A stretch of 49,686 nucleotides of DNA from an uncultured Lachnospiraceae bacterium (GCA_910586005.1 CAJUHG010000010.1:1-49686); one strand, 5' to 3'; positions 8,473 to 17,746 are shown, counted from the stretch's first letter. Made by a program: numbers and translations. The notes: generated by a model not told the origin, from the letters alone.

Positions 8473-8700
8473 CAAAGATTTTTTGCTGGAAGGTAGGAAT
8501 GTCTCTGATATTTTTGTTGTGGAGGCAGTCAACTTTGTTGATATAAAACTTTTCCACATTTCTGTAATCTGTTGGAGATTATAACTAGAAGAAAGACTAG
8601 TCAACTAGTAAAATATTGCATAGTCCTCCAGCAGGGTATCATAAATAAAAGATTACTATTAGTAACTGCTTGTATGAAAAATATAGCATAGAGGTGCAAT
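8473..8700 (+). promoter_or_regulatory. Long, structured murA leader
   Basis: The expected 5' leader can close through TGCTGGA (8484-8490) pairing with TCCAGCA (8627-8633). Internal pairings include GTGGA/TCCAC and AATC/GATT. I do not recognise a known riboswitch class. Function is inferred only from length and structure. Confidence 0.35.
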
Positions 8701-9993
8701 ATGGAACAGTATGTAATTAAGGGAGGTAATCCGTTAGTAGGTGAGGTAGAAATCAGTGGTGCTAAAAATGCAGCTTTGGCAATTTTGGCAGCGGCTATTA
8801 TGACGGACGAAACCGTAACAATAGACAATTTGCCCGATGTAAGAGATATTAATGCTTTACTTCAAGCAATGGGAGATATCGGAGCAAGAATAGATAGAGT
8901 AGATGCACACACAGTTAAAATAAATGGTTCCTATGTAAAAGATATTCCAGTAGATTATGAGTCTATGAAAAAAATTAGGGCTTCTTATTATTTATTGGGT
9001 TCCTTACTTGGAAAATATAAAAGAGCGGAAGTTACATTACCAGGAGGATGCAATATTGGCAGTAGACCAATGGATTTGCATATTAAAGGATTTCGTGCGC
9101 TTGGAGCCCATGTGGAAATTCGAAATGGCGCAGTTGCTGCAGAGGCAGAGCATTTAATTGGAAGTCATATCTATTTAGACAAGGTATCTGTGGGAGCTAC
9201 TATTAATATTATGATGGCAGCTGCTATGGCAGAAGGAAAAACTACAATAGAAAATGCAGCAAAGGAGCCACATGTAGTGGATGTAGCGAATTTTTTAAAT
9301 AGTATGGGAGCAAACATACGTGGTGCAGGTACAGATGTGATACGTATTGTGGGAGTAGAGCGACTTCATAAGACGGAGTATTCTGTAATACCAGATCAGA
9401 TTGAAGCAGGAACCTTTATGTTTGCTGCTGCTGCAACAAAGGGAGATGTAACTGTTAAAAATGTAATACCAAAGCATTTAGAAGCCACTACAGCAAAGTT
9501 ATTAGAAGCAGGTTGTGAAGTGGAAGAATTTGATGATGCGGTCCGTGTAGTGGCTTCAAAGCCTTTGCGACACACACAAGTTACTACTCTTCCTTATCCA
9601 GGATTTCCAACAGATATGCAACCACAGATCTCTGTAGTACTTGGGATTGCACAGGGAACTAGTACAGTGACAGAAAGCATTTTTGAAAATCGTTTTAAAT
9701 ATGTAGATGAATTAACACGTATGGGAGCAGATATAAAGGTTGAAAGCAATATTGCTATTATCAATGGTGTAAAGGGATATACAGGGGCTCGTGTAAGCGC
9801 ACCTGATTTAAGAGCAGGAGCTGCCCTAGTGATTGCAGGACTTTCGGCGGAAGGCACTACAATTATAGATGATATCCATTATATTCAACGTGGCTATGAG
9901 TGTTTTGAAGATAAACTAGAAGCTTTGGGAGCGCAAATTGAAAAAGTAAGTTCTGAAAAAGAGATTCAGAAATTCCAATTTAAGGTAAGCTAA
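8701..9993 (+). CDS. murA: UDP-N-acetylglucosamine 1-carboxyvinyltransferase MurA
   Basis: MurA transfers enolpyruvate from PEP to UDP-GlcNAc, the committed step of peptidoglycan synthesis and the target of fosfomycin. The 430-residue length is typical. The N-terminus has the family signature GGNPLVGEVEISGAKNAAL. The catalytic cysteine is in PGGCNIGSRPMDLH (about residue 117), present as Cys and thus of the fosfomycin-sensitive type at that position. DQIEAGTFM and PYPGFPTDMQPQ are further MurA blocks. GAGGTGCAAT precedes the ATG. It is transcribed from its own promoter through an unusually long leader. Confidence 0.96.
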   Translation: MEQYVIKGGNPLVGEVEISGAKNAALAILAAAIMTDETVTIDNLPDVRDINALLQAMGDIGARIDRVDAHTVKINGSYVKDIPVDYESMKKIRASYYLLGSLLGKYKRAEVTLPGGCNIGSRPMDLHIKGFRALGAHVEIRNGAVAAEAEHLIGSHIYLDKVSVGATINIMMAAAMAEGKTTIENAAKEPHVVDVANFLNSMGANIRGAGTDVIRIVGVERLHKTEYSVIPDQIEAGTFMFAAAATKGDVTVKNVIPKHLEATTAKLLEAGCEVEEFDDAVRVVASKPLRHTQVTTLPYPGFPTDMQPQISVVLGIAQGTSTVTESIFENRFKYVDELTRMGADIKVESNIAIINGVKGYTGARVSAPDLRAGAALVIAGLSAEGTTIIDDIHYIQRGYECFEDKLEALGAQIEKVSSEKEIQKFQFKVS

Positions 9994-10126
9994 CCAGAGA
10001 GATTCTTAGGATGGAGTAACGCTGCTGATATAAAATGAAAGAAAAAGTGAATAGAAATTGAGAAAAGCGGGTATGGTAATAAAAAATGCGCAAATTGCAG
10101 TTATCTATGTGCAAAGGAGGAGACAA

Positions 10127-11935
10127 ATGTTATATCCAATATTAACACCATCTCGCTTTTTAAGTGATTTAAGTGGTGTATGGAATTTTAAATTAGATAA
10201 TGGCAAAGGATTTACAGAAAAATGGTATGAAAAGCCACTAGAAGATGCTATGACAATGCCAGTGCCAGCTTCTTATAATGATTTGAAAGAGGGAATTGAT
10301 TTTAGAGACCATTATGGTTGGGTGTTTTATCAGAGAAAAATATCATTACCTTCTGTTATTAGAGAACAGCGCCTTATATTGCGCTGTGACGCAGTAACTC
10401 ATCATGCAAAAGTATATTTAGATCATGAATTAATTTGTGAGCATAAAGGGGGATTTTTACCTTTTGAAATAGAGATTACAGAGAAAATGACAGAAGGAGA
10501 ACATCTTTTGACAATTGCAGTGGATAATGTAATTGATTATACTACTTTGCCAGTAGGTGGAAAAGGTGATATGTTAGGTGGTATGATGGGAAATATGGGG
10601 GGAACAGAGGATAGAAAACCTCAAAATCATCCAAATTTTGACTTTTTTAACTATTGTGGAATTACCCGCCCTGTCAAAATTTATACTACACCTAAAGATT
10701 ATATAAAGGATATTTCTCTTGTGGCAGAAGTAAAAGGAACTTGTGCTTCTATTAAATATAATATAGAAGCGATAGGAACAGGAACTTGTAAGATAGAAGT
10801 GTATGACCAAAAAGGAAATAAAGTGGCAGAAGAGACGGGCAGCGAAGGTGTATTGTCTATAGAAAATGTTGTACTTTGGCAGCCAATGAAACCATATTTA
10901 TATGAAGTGAAGGTTACCTTTGGAACAGATGAATATACATTACCTTATGGAGTACGAACTGTTCGTGTAGAAGGTACAAAGTTTTTGATAAATGGAAGAC
11001 CCTTTTATTTTAAAGGCTATGGAAAACATGAAGATACTTTTCCTAATGGTAGAGGGATCAATTTACCTATGAATACCAAAGATATTTCTCTTATAAAATG
11101 GCAAGGAGCAAATAGTTTTAGAACGAGCCATTATCCCTATAGTGAAGAAATGATGCGTCTTTGTGATAGAGAAGGAATTGTAGTGATAGATGAAACTACT
11201 GCAGTGGGAGTAAATTTACAGTTTGGTGGTGGTGCAAATTTTGGTGGTGAAAAGATAGGAACTTTTGATCCAAAACATGGCATACAAACGCAAGAACATC
11301 ACAAAGAAGTAATTAAAGATTTAATTTCTAGAGATAAAAATCATGCCTGTGTGGTAATGTGGAGTATTGCAAATGAGCCAGATTCTAGTGCAGAAGGTGC
11401 CTATGAGTATTTTAAGCCTTTATATGATTTAGCAAGGGAGTTAGATCCTCAAAAACGTCCTTGTACATTAGTTAGTGTGCAGATGGCAGAGCCAGAAAAA
11501 GACTGTTCTGCACAGTTAAGTGATGTTATTTGTTTAAATCGTTATTATGGTTGGTATTTTGGAGGTCCTGATTTGGAAGGACCAGAAATGGCGTTGCGCA
11601 AAGAATTAGACTATTGGAAAAAAGTAGGAAAACCAGTGATGTTTACAGAGTATGGTGCAGATACGGTTCTGGGAATGCATGATACTACACCAGTGATGTA
11701 TACAGAAGAATATCAAGTAGATTATTATAAAATGAATAATGGAGTATTTGATGATTATAATATAGTAGTTGGAGAACAAGTCTGGAATTTTGCAGATTTT
11801 GCTACTAGTCAAAGTTTATTGCGCGTACAGGGAAATAAAAAGGGTATTTTCACTCGTGATAGAAAACCTAAATTGGTAGCACATTATTTTAGAAACAGAT
11901 GGCACAATATACCAGATTTTGATTATAAGAATTAA
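10127..11935 (+). CDS. uidA: Beta-glucuronidase, GH2 family (Loop-1 type)
   Basis: The enzyme hydrolyses beta-D-glucuronides, including host-conjugated drugs and steroids in the gut. The 602-residue protein has the GH2 order: sugar-binding domain (about 1-180), Ig-like domain (about 181-275), TIM barrel. Seen residues: acid/base Glu417 in SIANEPDSS, nucleophile Glu508 in MFTEYGAD, and the glucuronate-recognising N-x-K motif (N570, K572) in GNKKGIF. The loop after TAVGVNLQF is about as long as the E. coli Loop 1. A Gly/Met-rich stretch (MLGGMMGNMGG) near residue 150 is odd. No signal peptide, so it is cytoplasmic. I chose ATG 10127 because AAAGGAGGAGACAA precedes it. Confidence 0.93.
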   Translation: MLYPILTPSRFLSDLSGVWNFKLDNGKGFTEKWYEKPLEDAMTMPVPASYNDLKEGIDFRDHYGWVFYQRKISLPSVIREQRLILRCDAVTHHAKVYLDHELICEHKGGFLPFEIEITEKMTEGEHLLTIAVDNVIDYTTLPVGGKGDMLGGMMGNMGGTEDRKPQNHPNFDFFNYCGITRPVKIYTTPKDYIKDISLVAEVKGTCASIKYNIEAIGTGTCKIEVYDQKGNKVAEETGSEGVLSIENVVLWQPMKPYLYEVKVTFGTDEYTLPYGVRTVRVEGTKFLINGRPFYFKGYGKHEDTFPNGRGINLPMNTKDISLIKWQGANSFRTSHYPYSEEMMRLCDREGIVVIDETTAVGVNLQFGGGANFGGEKIGTFDPKHGIQTQEHHKEVIKDLISRDKNHACVVMWSIANEPDSSAEGAYEYFKPLYDLARELDPQKRPCTLVSVQMAEPEKDCSAQLSDVICLNRYYGWYFGGPDLEGPEMALRKELDYWKKVGKPVMFTEYGADTVLGMHDTTPVMYTEEYQVDYYKMNNGVFDDYNIVVGEQVWNFADFATSQSLLRVQGNKKGIFTRDRKPKLVAHYFRNRWHNIPDFDYKN

Positions 11936-11985
11936 TTAGCGTTTAAAAATTTATTAAGAAAAATTTGAAGTTTTCAATGTTAAAG

Positions 11986-12030
11986 ATAAGTAATCTATTA
12001 CTTAATAGCAATAGATTGCTTATTTTTATT
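11986..12030 (+). terminator. Terminator after the beta-glucuronidase gene
   Basis: ATAAGTAATCTATT (11986-11999) pairs with AATAGATTGCTTAT (12010-12023), then TTTTATTT. Confidence 0.75.
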
Positions 12031-12034
12031 TATG

Positions 12035-12069
12035 ACAATAGAAAGTTCGTGTAGCATGTTTTCTATTGT
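12035..12069. repeat. Intergenic hairpin repeat, family B, copy 2
   Basis: ACAATAGAAA (12035-12044) and TTTCTATTGT (12060-12069) enclose GTTCGTGTAGCATG. Same arm sequence as 6491-6527. Confidence 0.65.
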
Positions 12070-12173
12070 TTACATGGAGGCAAAGTGAAAATCATCATCC
12101 AACTTGTTATCAATAGAAATTGGAGGTTTGTTAAGTGAAAAAATAAAGGTATAATTTGTCAAGGAAGAAATAC

Positions 12174-12202
12174 TTGACATTATAAAAAAAACAGTGTATC
12201 TT
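12174..12202 (+). promoter_or_regulatory. Promoter of metK
   Basis: Perfect TTGACA (12174-12179), 17-base spacer, TATCTT (12197-12202). It leads into the SAM-I riboswitch. Confidence 0.7.
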
Positions 12203-12243
12203 TATAGAAAGAAAGATTGAAAAACCAAATATTGTATTAATTT

Positions 12244-12340
12244 CTCTTATTCAGAGTGGTGGAGGTACATAGGACCTAAGAAGCCACGGCAACCCCTCTA
12301 CGGAAGGTGCTAACCTGAGCGAGCAATCGAACAATAAGAG
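12244..12340 (+). promoter_or_regulatory. SAM-I (S-box) riboswitch upstream of metK
   Basis: The aptamer is closed by CTCTTATT (12244-12251) pairing with AATAAGAG (12333-12340). Inside are the conserved S-box segments AGAGTGGTGGAGG, AAGCCACGGCAACC, GGAAGGTGCTAACCTGAGC and GAGCAATCGAACAATAAG. SAM binding is known to favour the downstream terminator, so excess SAM should shut off metK. Confidence 0.96.
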
Positions 12341-12363
12341 GATTTGATAATCTTTTAGAATCA

Positions 12364-12395
12364 GGTCCGCTTAAAGCGGACATTTTTATTTTTTA
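12364..12395 (+). terminator. Riboswitch-controlled terminator of metK
   Basis: GTCCGCTT (12365-12372) pairs with AGCGGAC, followed by ATTTTTATTTTTT. This is the expression platform of the SAM-I switch. Confidence 0.9.
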
Positions 12396-12399
12396 TGCA

Positions 12400-12421
12400 C
12401 AGGGGGAAATTTTCCCTACTC
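12400..12421. repeat. Small hairpin repeat shared with the tracrRNA-cas9 gap
   Basis: GGGGGAAATTTTCCCTACTC here resembles GGGGAAAAATCTTTCCTACTC at about 44122-44143. Both are preceded by TATGC-CA(G) text and followed by A/T-rich bases. Only two copies are seen. Confidence 0.4.
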
Positions 12422-12520
12422 AATGATATGCACGAGCGCATGGGAAGATTAGTACCCACATGGTGAATAAGAAAAAATCTTCTCTATTCAATTCTACATA
12501 TTTGTAAACAGGAGGATGAA

Positions 12521-13708
12521 ATGGAAAAACGATTATTTACATCAGAATCTGTAACAGAAGGACATCCAGACAAAATGTGTGATGCAATATCTGATGCAAT
12601 TTTGGATGCATTAATGGCACAAGACCCAATGAGTCGTGTGGCATGTGAAACAGCTGCATGTACTGGATTTGTACTTGTAACTGGAGAAATTACAACAAAG
12701 GCTAATATAGACATTCCTCAGATTGTAAGAGATACTGTAAATGAAATTGGCTATAATGATGCAGCCACAGGTTTTGATGGCAATACCTGTGCAGTTATGG
12801 TAGCTCTTGACCAACAATCAGCAGACATTGCTATGGGAGTAGATAAAGCCTTAGAAGCAAAAGAAAATAAAATGTCTGAAGAAGAAATAGAAGCAATTGG
12901 TGCAGGGGATCAAGGTATGATGTTTGGATATGCAACAAATGAAACTCCCGAATTGATGCCTTATCCAATTTCTTTGGCACATAAGTTAGCACTTCAATTA
13001 ACAAAGGTTCGTAAAGAAGGGATATTAAACTATCTAAGACCAGATGGTAAGACACAAGTCTCTGTGGAGTATGATGAAAATGGGGAACCTAGAAGACTAG
13101 AAGCAGTCGTATTGTCTACACAACATAATGCAGATGTTACACAAGAGCAAATTCAGGCAGATATTAGAAAATATGTATTTGAACCAATTTTACCTCAGAA
13201 TATGGTAGATAATGAGACAAAATTCTTTATTAACCCTACAGGACGTTTTGTGATTGGAGGACCTCATGGGGATGCAGGTCTAACAGGACGTAAAATTATT
13301 GTAGATACGTATGGTGGATATGCACGTCATGGTGGTGGAGCTTTTTCTGGAAAAGATTGCACAAAAGTAGACCGTTCCGCAGCTTATGCAGCACGTTACG
13401 TTGCAAAAAATATTGTAGCAGCAGGACTTGCAGATAAATGTGAAATTCAATTATCTTATGCAATTGGTGTGGCACAGCCAACTTCTATTATGGTAGATAC
13501 CTTTGGAACAGGAAAGATTTCTGATGAAAAACTAGTAGAGATGATACGTGAGAATTTTGATTTAAGACCAGCAGGAATTATTAAAATGTTAGATTTGAGA
13601 CGTCCTATTTACAAACAGACATCTGCTTATGGACATTTTGGGCGTAATGACTTAAATTTACCTTGGGAAGCAACTGATAAAGTAGAAATTTTAAAAAACT
13701 ATTTATAA
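12521..13708 (+). CDS. metK: S-adenosylmethionine synthetase
   Basis: MetK makes SAM from methionine and ATP. The 395-residue protein has all family marks: FTSESVTEGHPDKMCDAISD at the start, the GAGDQGMMFGYATNE hexapeptide region near 127, the GGGAFSGKDCTKVDRSAAY phosphate-binding segment near 270, and a C-terminus with HFGRNDLNLPWE. AGGAGGATGAA precedes the ATG. The SAM-I riboswitch and terminator upstream give a direct product-feedback circuit. It is monocistronic. Identification is secure. Confidence 0.98.
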   Translation: MEKRLFTSESVTEGHPDKMCDAISDAILDALMAQDPMSRVACETAACTGFVLVTGEITTKANIDIPQIVRDTVNEIGYNDAATGFDGNTCAVMVALDQQSADIAMGVDKALEAKENKMSEEEIEAIGAGDQGMMFGYATNETPELMPYPISLAHKLALQLTKVRKEGILNYLRPDGKTQVSVEYDENGEPRRLEAVVLSTQHNADVTQEQIQADIRKYVFEPILPQNMVDNETKFFINPTGRFVIGGPHGDAGLTGRKIIVDTYGGYARHGGGAFSGKDCTKVDRSAAYAARYVAKNIVAAGLADKCEIQLSYAIGVAQPTSIMVDTFGTGKISDEKLVEMIRENFDLRPAGIIKMLDLRRPIYKQTSAYGHFGRNDLNLPWEATDKVEILKNYL

Positions 13709-13756
13709 TAATAGTAATAAATTCTGTTTATTTTTTAAAAAATATATTTTAAGTCT

Positions 13757-13820
13757 ATAGCCTGTGTTATGTGTTTATCAAAGTAAAATTTGCACATGAT
13801 GCAGGCTATCATTAAATTTA
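13757..13820 (+). terminator. Probable terminator after metK
   Basis: ATAGCCTG (13757-13764) pairs with CAGGCTAT (13802-13809), with a long inner loop that can partly pair (TGTGT with GCACA). CATTAAATTTATTTT follows. The T-run is weak. Confidence 0.45.
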
Positions 13821-13994
13821 TTTTGTAATTGAATTTGAAGGATATATGTATTTTAATGGTTGTCAAAATTTCCTTTGAAGGAGTATACTAGAATTGAAAT
13901 TATAAAAACAAAATTTTGATAGAAATATGGAAAATTTCCAGATATCAGTTCTAAACCATATACAAGATATAGGGAATGCAAGGGGGAAGGCATA

Positions 13995-14897
13995 TTGATC
14001 TATACACCATTAACAATAAAGGCGATGAAAATTGCTTATGATGCACATCATGGACAAAAGGACGCAGGGGGAATTCCTTATATCTTTCATCCAATTCATT
14101 TGGCAGAACAAATGGATAGTGAAATTACTGTATGTGCAGCTTTACTTCATGATGTGGTAGAAGATACAGATATCACATTAGAAGAATTACAACAAGAATT
14201 TCCAAAAGAAATTATAGATGTAGTGGTATTACTAACACATCAGCCGAAAGAGGATTATTTTGATTATGTGCGTAGAATACGTAAGGACTGTGCAGCAAGA
14301 TTAGTGAAACTAGCAGATTTAGAACACAATTCTGATGAAAGCAGGTTATCAGAAGCAGTTGATATAACAGAAAAACGTAAGGAGTTGTGGCGTGTAAAAT
14401 ATGAAAAGGCACATGCGATTTTGATGGAGAGTGATCCAAAAGTATATGAAAAATTGAATGTAATTAGAAGGGAATTATTATCTCAAAGTCAAGAAATTAT
14501 GAAAGAGCATAGATTTGAGATTTTTGGAGCTATCCAACAAATGATATATATTCTTGGAAGAGCGCAAATAGAAGGATTATATGCAGTGGAACAGGAAGCA
14601 AAACAATTGACAAATAGTACAAGCTGTACAGAACAATTTTTGGGCAGAAGTTTACAAAGGATAACCAAAATGAATATATTTCTGATAGAAGGAATGCTTG
14701 AAGAATATTGCTCTGTTCAAAGAGAGTATAGTGAAGGGTTGATTATGTATATCTATATTCGTGGGGTAATGATGATGATAAAAGGGGAAAATAGTCGGAC
14801 TTGTGAAGCAATATTTTTATCAATGTTACCAATAGAAGAACGAGAGATATTTCAGAGATATCCAAACAGAAAGTCCAAGTTTTCAGATTTGAGGTGA
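13995..14897 (+). CDS. HD-domain hydrolase of the RelA/SpoT (Mesh1-like) type
   Basis: The N-terminal half (about residues 1-150) is a metal-dependent HD domain like the hydrolase part of SpoT or small (p)ppGpp hydrolases: YDAHHGQKDAGGIPYIFHPIHLA, then the HD pair in AALLHDVVEDTD near residue 50, and ARLVKLADLEHNS near 98. There is no synthetase or TGS domain. The C-terminal half (150-300) is helical and unrecognised. Translation seems to start at TTG 13995 after GGGGAAGG; no better ATG fits. The next gene begins six bases after its stop, so they are co-expressed. Substrate, ppGpp or another nucleotide, is not proven. Confidence 0.75.
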   Translation: MIYTPLTIKAMKIAYDAHHGQKDAGGIPYIFHPIHLAEQMDSEITVCAALLHDVVEDTDITLEELQQEFPKEIIDVVVLLTHQPKEDYFDYVRRIRKDCAARLVKLADLEHNSDESRLSEAVDITEKRKELWRVKYEKAHAILMESDPKVYEKLNVIRRELLSQSQEIMKEHRFEIFGAIQQMIYILGRAQIEGLYAVEQEAKQLTNSTSCTEQFLGRSLQRITKMNIFLIEGMLEEYCSVQREYSEGLIMYIYIRGVMMMIKGENSRTCEAIFLSMLPIEEREIFQRYPNRKSKFSDLR

Positions 14898-14903
14898 AGT
14901 AAT

Positions 14904-15404
14904 ATGTGTGTAATAAAAGAATGGGATATGACAGAAAGCTTGGAGGAAATTAAAATACTTGCCATGAAAGTTCAAGAAAGTGCTTTCCATAAATATAAGG
15001 AGGAAATATTCAAAGCATGGAAACTGACATATTTATTGTTGGATTTTGTAGAAGAACAAGGAATGCTTACATTACAAGAAAAGTTAGAAAATTTAAAAAA
15101 AAGTAATGTACCATTAATAGATATTTTGACTAATGTGATACTTCTGCTGGTAGATGGGGAAAAATTGAATATTATAATAGAAATTATGATAAATGATTTT
15201 TATACTAGAAAATTACAAAATCAAGAAATTTATTTTGCATACCTTTATATGATTTGTATAAAAGAAATAAAACAAGATAGTTATAATTTGTTATTGGATT
15301 TCCCAAAAAGGAAATTTGCAAATAAATGGGTACAGAATCATTTTTTTTTGGTACCAGAAAAATACCAAAGAGAATTGTTAGAGTATATAGAAAAAAGAGT
15401 ATAA
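14904..15404 (+). CDS. Unknown helical protein co-expressed with the HD hydrolase
   Basis: I do not recognise this 166-residue protein. It is predicted mostly alpha-helical, with leucine-rich amphipathic stretches (LTYLLLDFVEEQGMLTLQEKL; NVILLLVDGEKLNIIIEIM) and a basic C-terminus. No signal peptide or membrane segment is convincing. GAGGTGAAGTA lies directly before the ATG and overlaps the end of the HD gene, so translation is coupled to it. A partner or regulator of the hydrolase is a reasonable guess from position only. Confidence 0.6.
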   Translation: MCVIKEWDMTESLEEIKILAMKVQESAFHKYKEEIFKAWKLTYLLLDFVEEQGMLTLQEKLENLKKSNVPLIDILTNVILLLVDGEKLNIIIEIMINDFYTRKLQNQEIYFAYLYMICIKEIKQDSYNLLLDFPKRKFANKWVQNHFFLVPEKYQRELLEYIEKRV

Positions 15405-15493
15405 CTTTTAGAAATGAGTTCTTGAATATAAGAATAGCTTTATATAAATTTTATAATTTTTTAGAAAAATACCATAGGATTTTGTCAAAAAAC

Positions 15494-15502
15494 TGTTATA
15501 AT
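15494..15502 (+). promoter_or_regulatory. Extended -10 promoter of the two-component pair
   Basis: TGTTATAAT at 15494-15502 is an extended -10; no good -35 lies at 17 bases. It is about 30 bases upstream of the kinase start. Confidence 0.5.
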
Positions 15503-15530
15503 ATAAGCTATTGGAGGTTTTAGAACTATT

Positions 15531-17021
15531 ATGAAGTTAAGAACTAGATTAATCATTTCGTTCTGTATTATTATATTTGTACCAGTTTTATTGGCAGGTG
15601 CTACTATGTGGGGATTTGGTAAATATCAGATGAAAACCATAAGGCAGATTTATAATATGGATGGAAATGCTTATGACTATTTTATCAATTCTTTTAAAAT
15701 GCTTAGTAATTTTACAAAATCTGACTATGAGACTCTTCAAAAAGTGGCGCTAGAAACGCCAGAGAAAATGGAAGAATTGTCATATCTAGAATCAGTCAAT
15801 GAAGAACTTGCTGATAAATATTCTTTTTTAATGGTTCGTCGAGAAAATGAACTGACCTATCAAGGAAATCGTAAAGATGCAAGTTTTCTAGAAGAAAAAT
15901 TACCAGAATATGGCGGTGAAATTCTTCAAAGCGCAAAATCAGGATTTTATTTAGAGGGAGAAGAACAGGCAATTATTAAACAGATTGATTTTAGATTTCA
16001 AAATGGAAATAGAGGAAGCGCTTTTATTGTTACAACTATGGAAAAGATTTTACCAGAGGTGAAAGGGGTAATTTTTGATTTAATTATTTCCATTGTACTT
16101 ATTTTGGTTTTTACAGCAGGAATGTTGACGATGTGGATTTATCAGGGAATTATCAATCCTATTCATAAGTTAGAGGTAGCGGCTCAAAAGATTAAAGTTG
16201 GTAATTTGGATTTTACAATTGAATCAGAAGGAAATGATGAGATTGGAGAATTATGTAGAAGTTTTGAGGAAATGCGTCTTCGTTTGAAGGAATCGGCAGA
16301 AGAGAAAGTGGCTGGAGAAAAGGAGAATAAAGTTCTAATTAGTAATATTTCCCATGATTTAAAAACACCGATTACTGCGATTAAAGGGTATGTGGAAGGT
16401 ATTATGGATGGTGTGGCAGATACTCCTGAAAAGCAGGATAAATATATTCGGACTATTTATAATAAAGCAAATGAGATGGACATGCTAATTAATGAACTGA
16501 CTTTATATTCCAATATAGATACCAACAAAATCCCTTATAATTTTAATCGTATTAATGTAGCAGACTATTTTAATGATTGTGTAGAAGAAGTGGGATTGGA
16601 TTTAGAAGCAAAAAATATTAAACTTACGTACATTAATTATGTGGACAAAGAGATACTGATTATTGCAGACCCAGAGCAACTTCGTCGTGTGATTAACAAT
16701 ATCATTGGAAATTCTGTAAAATATTTGGATAAGAATCCTGGATTTATTAATATTCGTATTCGTGATGTAGGAGATTTTATTCAAGTAGAAATTGAAGATA
16801 ATGGAAAAGGGATTGCAGCTAAGGATTTGCCTTATATTTTTGATAGATTTTATCGCACAGATGCATCTAGAAATTCTGCTACAGGGGGTAGTGGGATAGG
16901 ATTATCTATTGTAAAAAAGATTATAGAAGATCATGGTGGGAAAATTTGGGCAAATAGCAAAGAAGAAAGCGGAACCATTATGTATTTTGTAATCCGAAAA
17001 TATCAGGAGGTAGTAAATTGA
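15531..17021 (+). CDS. Membrane sensor histidine kinase
   Basis: This is a 496-residue kinase. Transmembrane 1 is at residues 7-27 and transmembrane 2 at about 180-204, with an extracytoplasmic sensor of about 150 residues between them that I cannot assign. A HAMP domain (INPIHKLEVAAQKIKVGNLD) follows. The phospho-acceptor is His275 in ISNISHDLKTPITAIKGY, and the ATPase domain shows the N box (IIGNSVKYLDKN), G1 (DNGKGIA) and G2 (GGSGIGLSIVK). The stop overlaps the response regulator start (TTGA), which means tight coupling. GGAGG lies 13 bases before the ATG, longer than usual. The stimulus is unknown. Confidence 0.92.
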   Translation: MKLRTRLIISFCIIIFVPVLLAGATMWGFGKYQMKTIRQIYNMDGNAYDYFINSFKMLSNFTKSDYETLQKVALETPEKMEELSYLESVNEELADKYSFLMVRRENELTYQGNRKDASFLEEKLPEYGGEILQSAKSGFYLEGEEQAIIKQIDFRFQNGNRGSAFIVTTMEKILPEVKGVIFDLIISIVLILVFTAGMLTMWIYQGIINPIHKLEVAAQKIKVGNLDFTIESEGNDEIGELCRSFEEMRLRLKESAEEKVAGEKENKVLISNISHDLKTPITAIKGYVEGIMDGVADTPEKQDKYIRTIYNKANEMDMLINELTLYSNIDTNKIPYNFNRINVADYFNDCVEEVGLDLEAKNIKLTYINYVDKEILIIADPEQLRRVINNIIGNSVKYLDKNPGFINIRIRDVGDFIQVEIEDNGKGIAAKDLPYIFDRFYRTDASRNSATGGSGIGLSIVKKIIEDHGGKIWANSKEESGTIMYFVIRKYQEVVN

Positions 17022-17707
17022 GCAAAGTATTAATTATTGAAGATGAAGTGGCAATTGCTGATTTGGAAAAGGATTATCTGGAATTAAGTGGTTTTGATGT
17101 GGAAATTGAGAATAATGGGAATCAAGGACTGCTACGTGCATTGAAAGAAGATTTTGATATGTATATTCTGGATTTGATGTTGCCAGGAGTAGATGGTTTT
17201 GAAATTTGTAAAAAAATTAGAGAAAGTAAAAATACACCTATTTTAATGGTATCTGCGAAAAAAGATGATATTGATAAAATTCGTGGGTTAGGACTTGGAG
17301 CAGATGATTATATTACAAAACCTTTTTCTCCTAGTGAATTAGTAGCTAGAGTAAAAGCACATCTTTCTAGATATGAACGTTTAATTAATAGTACTATGCA
17401 AGAAAATGATGTAATTGAAATTCGTGGATTGAAGATTGATAAGACGGCAAGGCGTGTATGGGTCAATGAAGAAGAAAAACAGTTTACAACGAAGGAATTT
17501 GATCTATTAGCTTTTCTTGCTCAGAATCCAAATCGAGTATTTTCAAAAGAAGAATTGTTTAGTAAGATTTGGGACTTAGAATCTGTGGGAGATATTGCAA
17601 CGGTTACAGTTCATATTAAAAAAATTCGTGAAAAAATTGAATTTAGTAGTACAAAACCACAATATATTGAAACCATTTGGGGGGTAGGTTATCGTTTTAA
17701 GGTGTAA
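17018..17707 (+). CDS. OmpR/PhoB-family response regulator
   Basis: This is a 229-residue regulator paired with the kinase just upstream. The receiver domain (1-118) has acidic residues in IIEDE, phospho-acceptor Asp52 in YILDLMLPGVDGF, the Thr/Ser of MVSAKKDD and the Lys of YITKPF. The winged-helix DNA-binding domain (about 130-229) has TTKEFDLLAFLAQNPNRVFS and ends with the usual TIWGVGYRFK. Translation begins at TTG 17018, overlapping the kinase TGA, with AGGAGG a few bases upstream. Target genes cannot be seen; the following genes could be part of the same transcript. Confidence 0.95.
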   Translation: MSKVLIIEDEVAIADLEKDYLELSGFDVEIENNGNQGLLRALKEDFDMYILDLMLPGVDGFEICKKIRESKNTPILMVSAKKDDIDKIRGLGLGADDYITKPFSPSELVARVKAHLSRYERLINSTMQENDVIEIRGLKIDKTARRVWVNEEEKQFTTKEFDLLAFLAQNPNRVFSKEELFSKIWDLESVGDIATVTVHIKKIREKIEFSSTKPQYIETIWGVGYRFKV

Positions 17708-17746
17708 ATTGTTTACAGATCGCCTTAGATAAGCATAGAGAAAAGT

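Noticed and set aside
8321..8584. An open frame of 87 codons before murA
   Set aside because: It crosses the murA promoter and leader, has no Shine-Dalgarno, and resembles no family.
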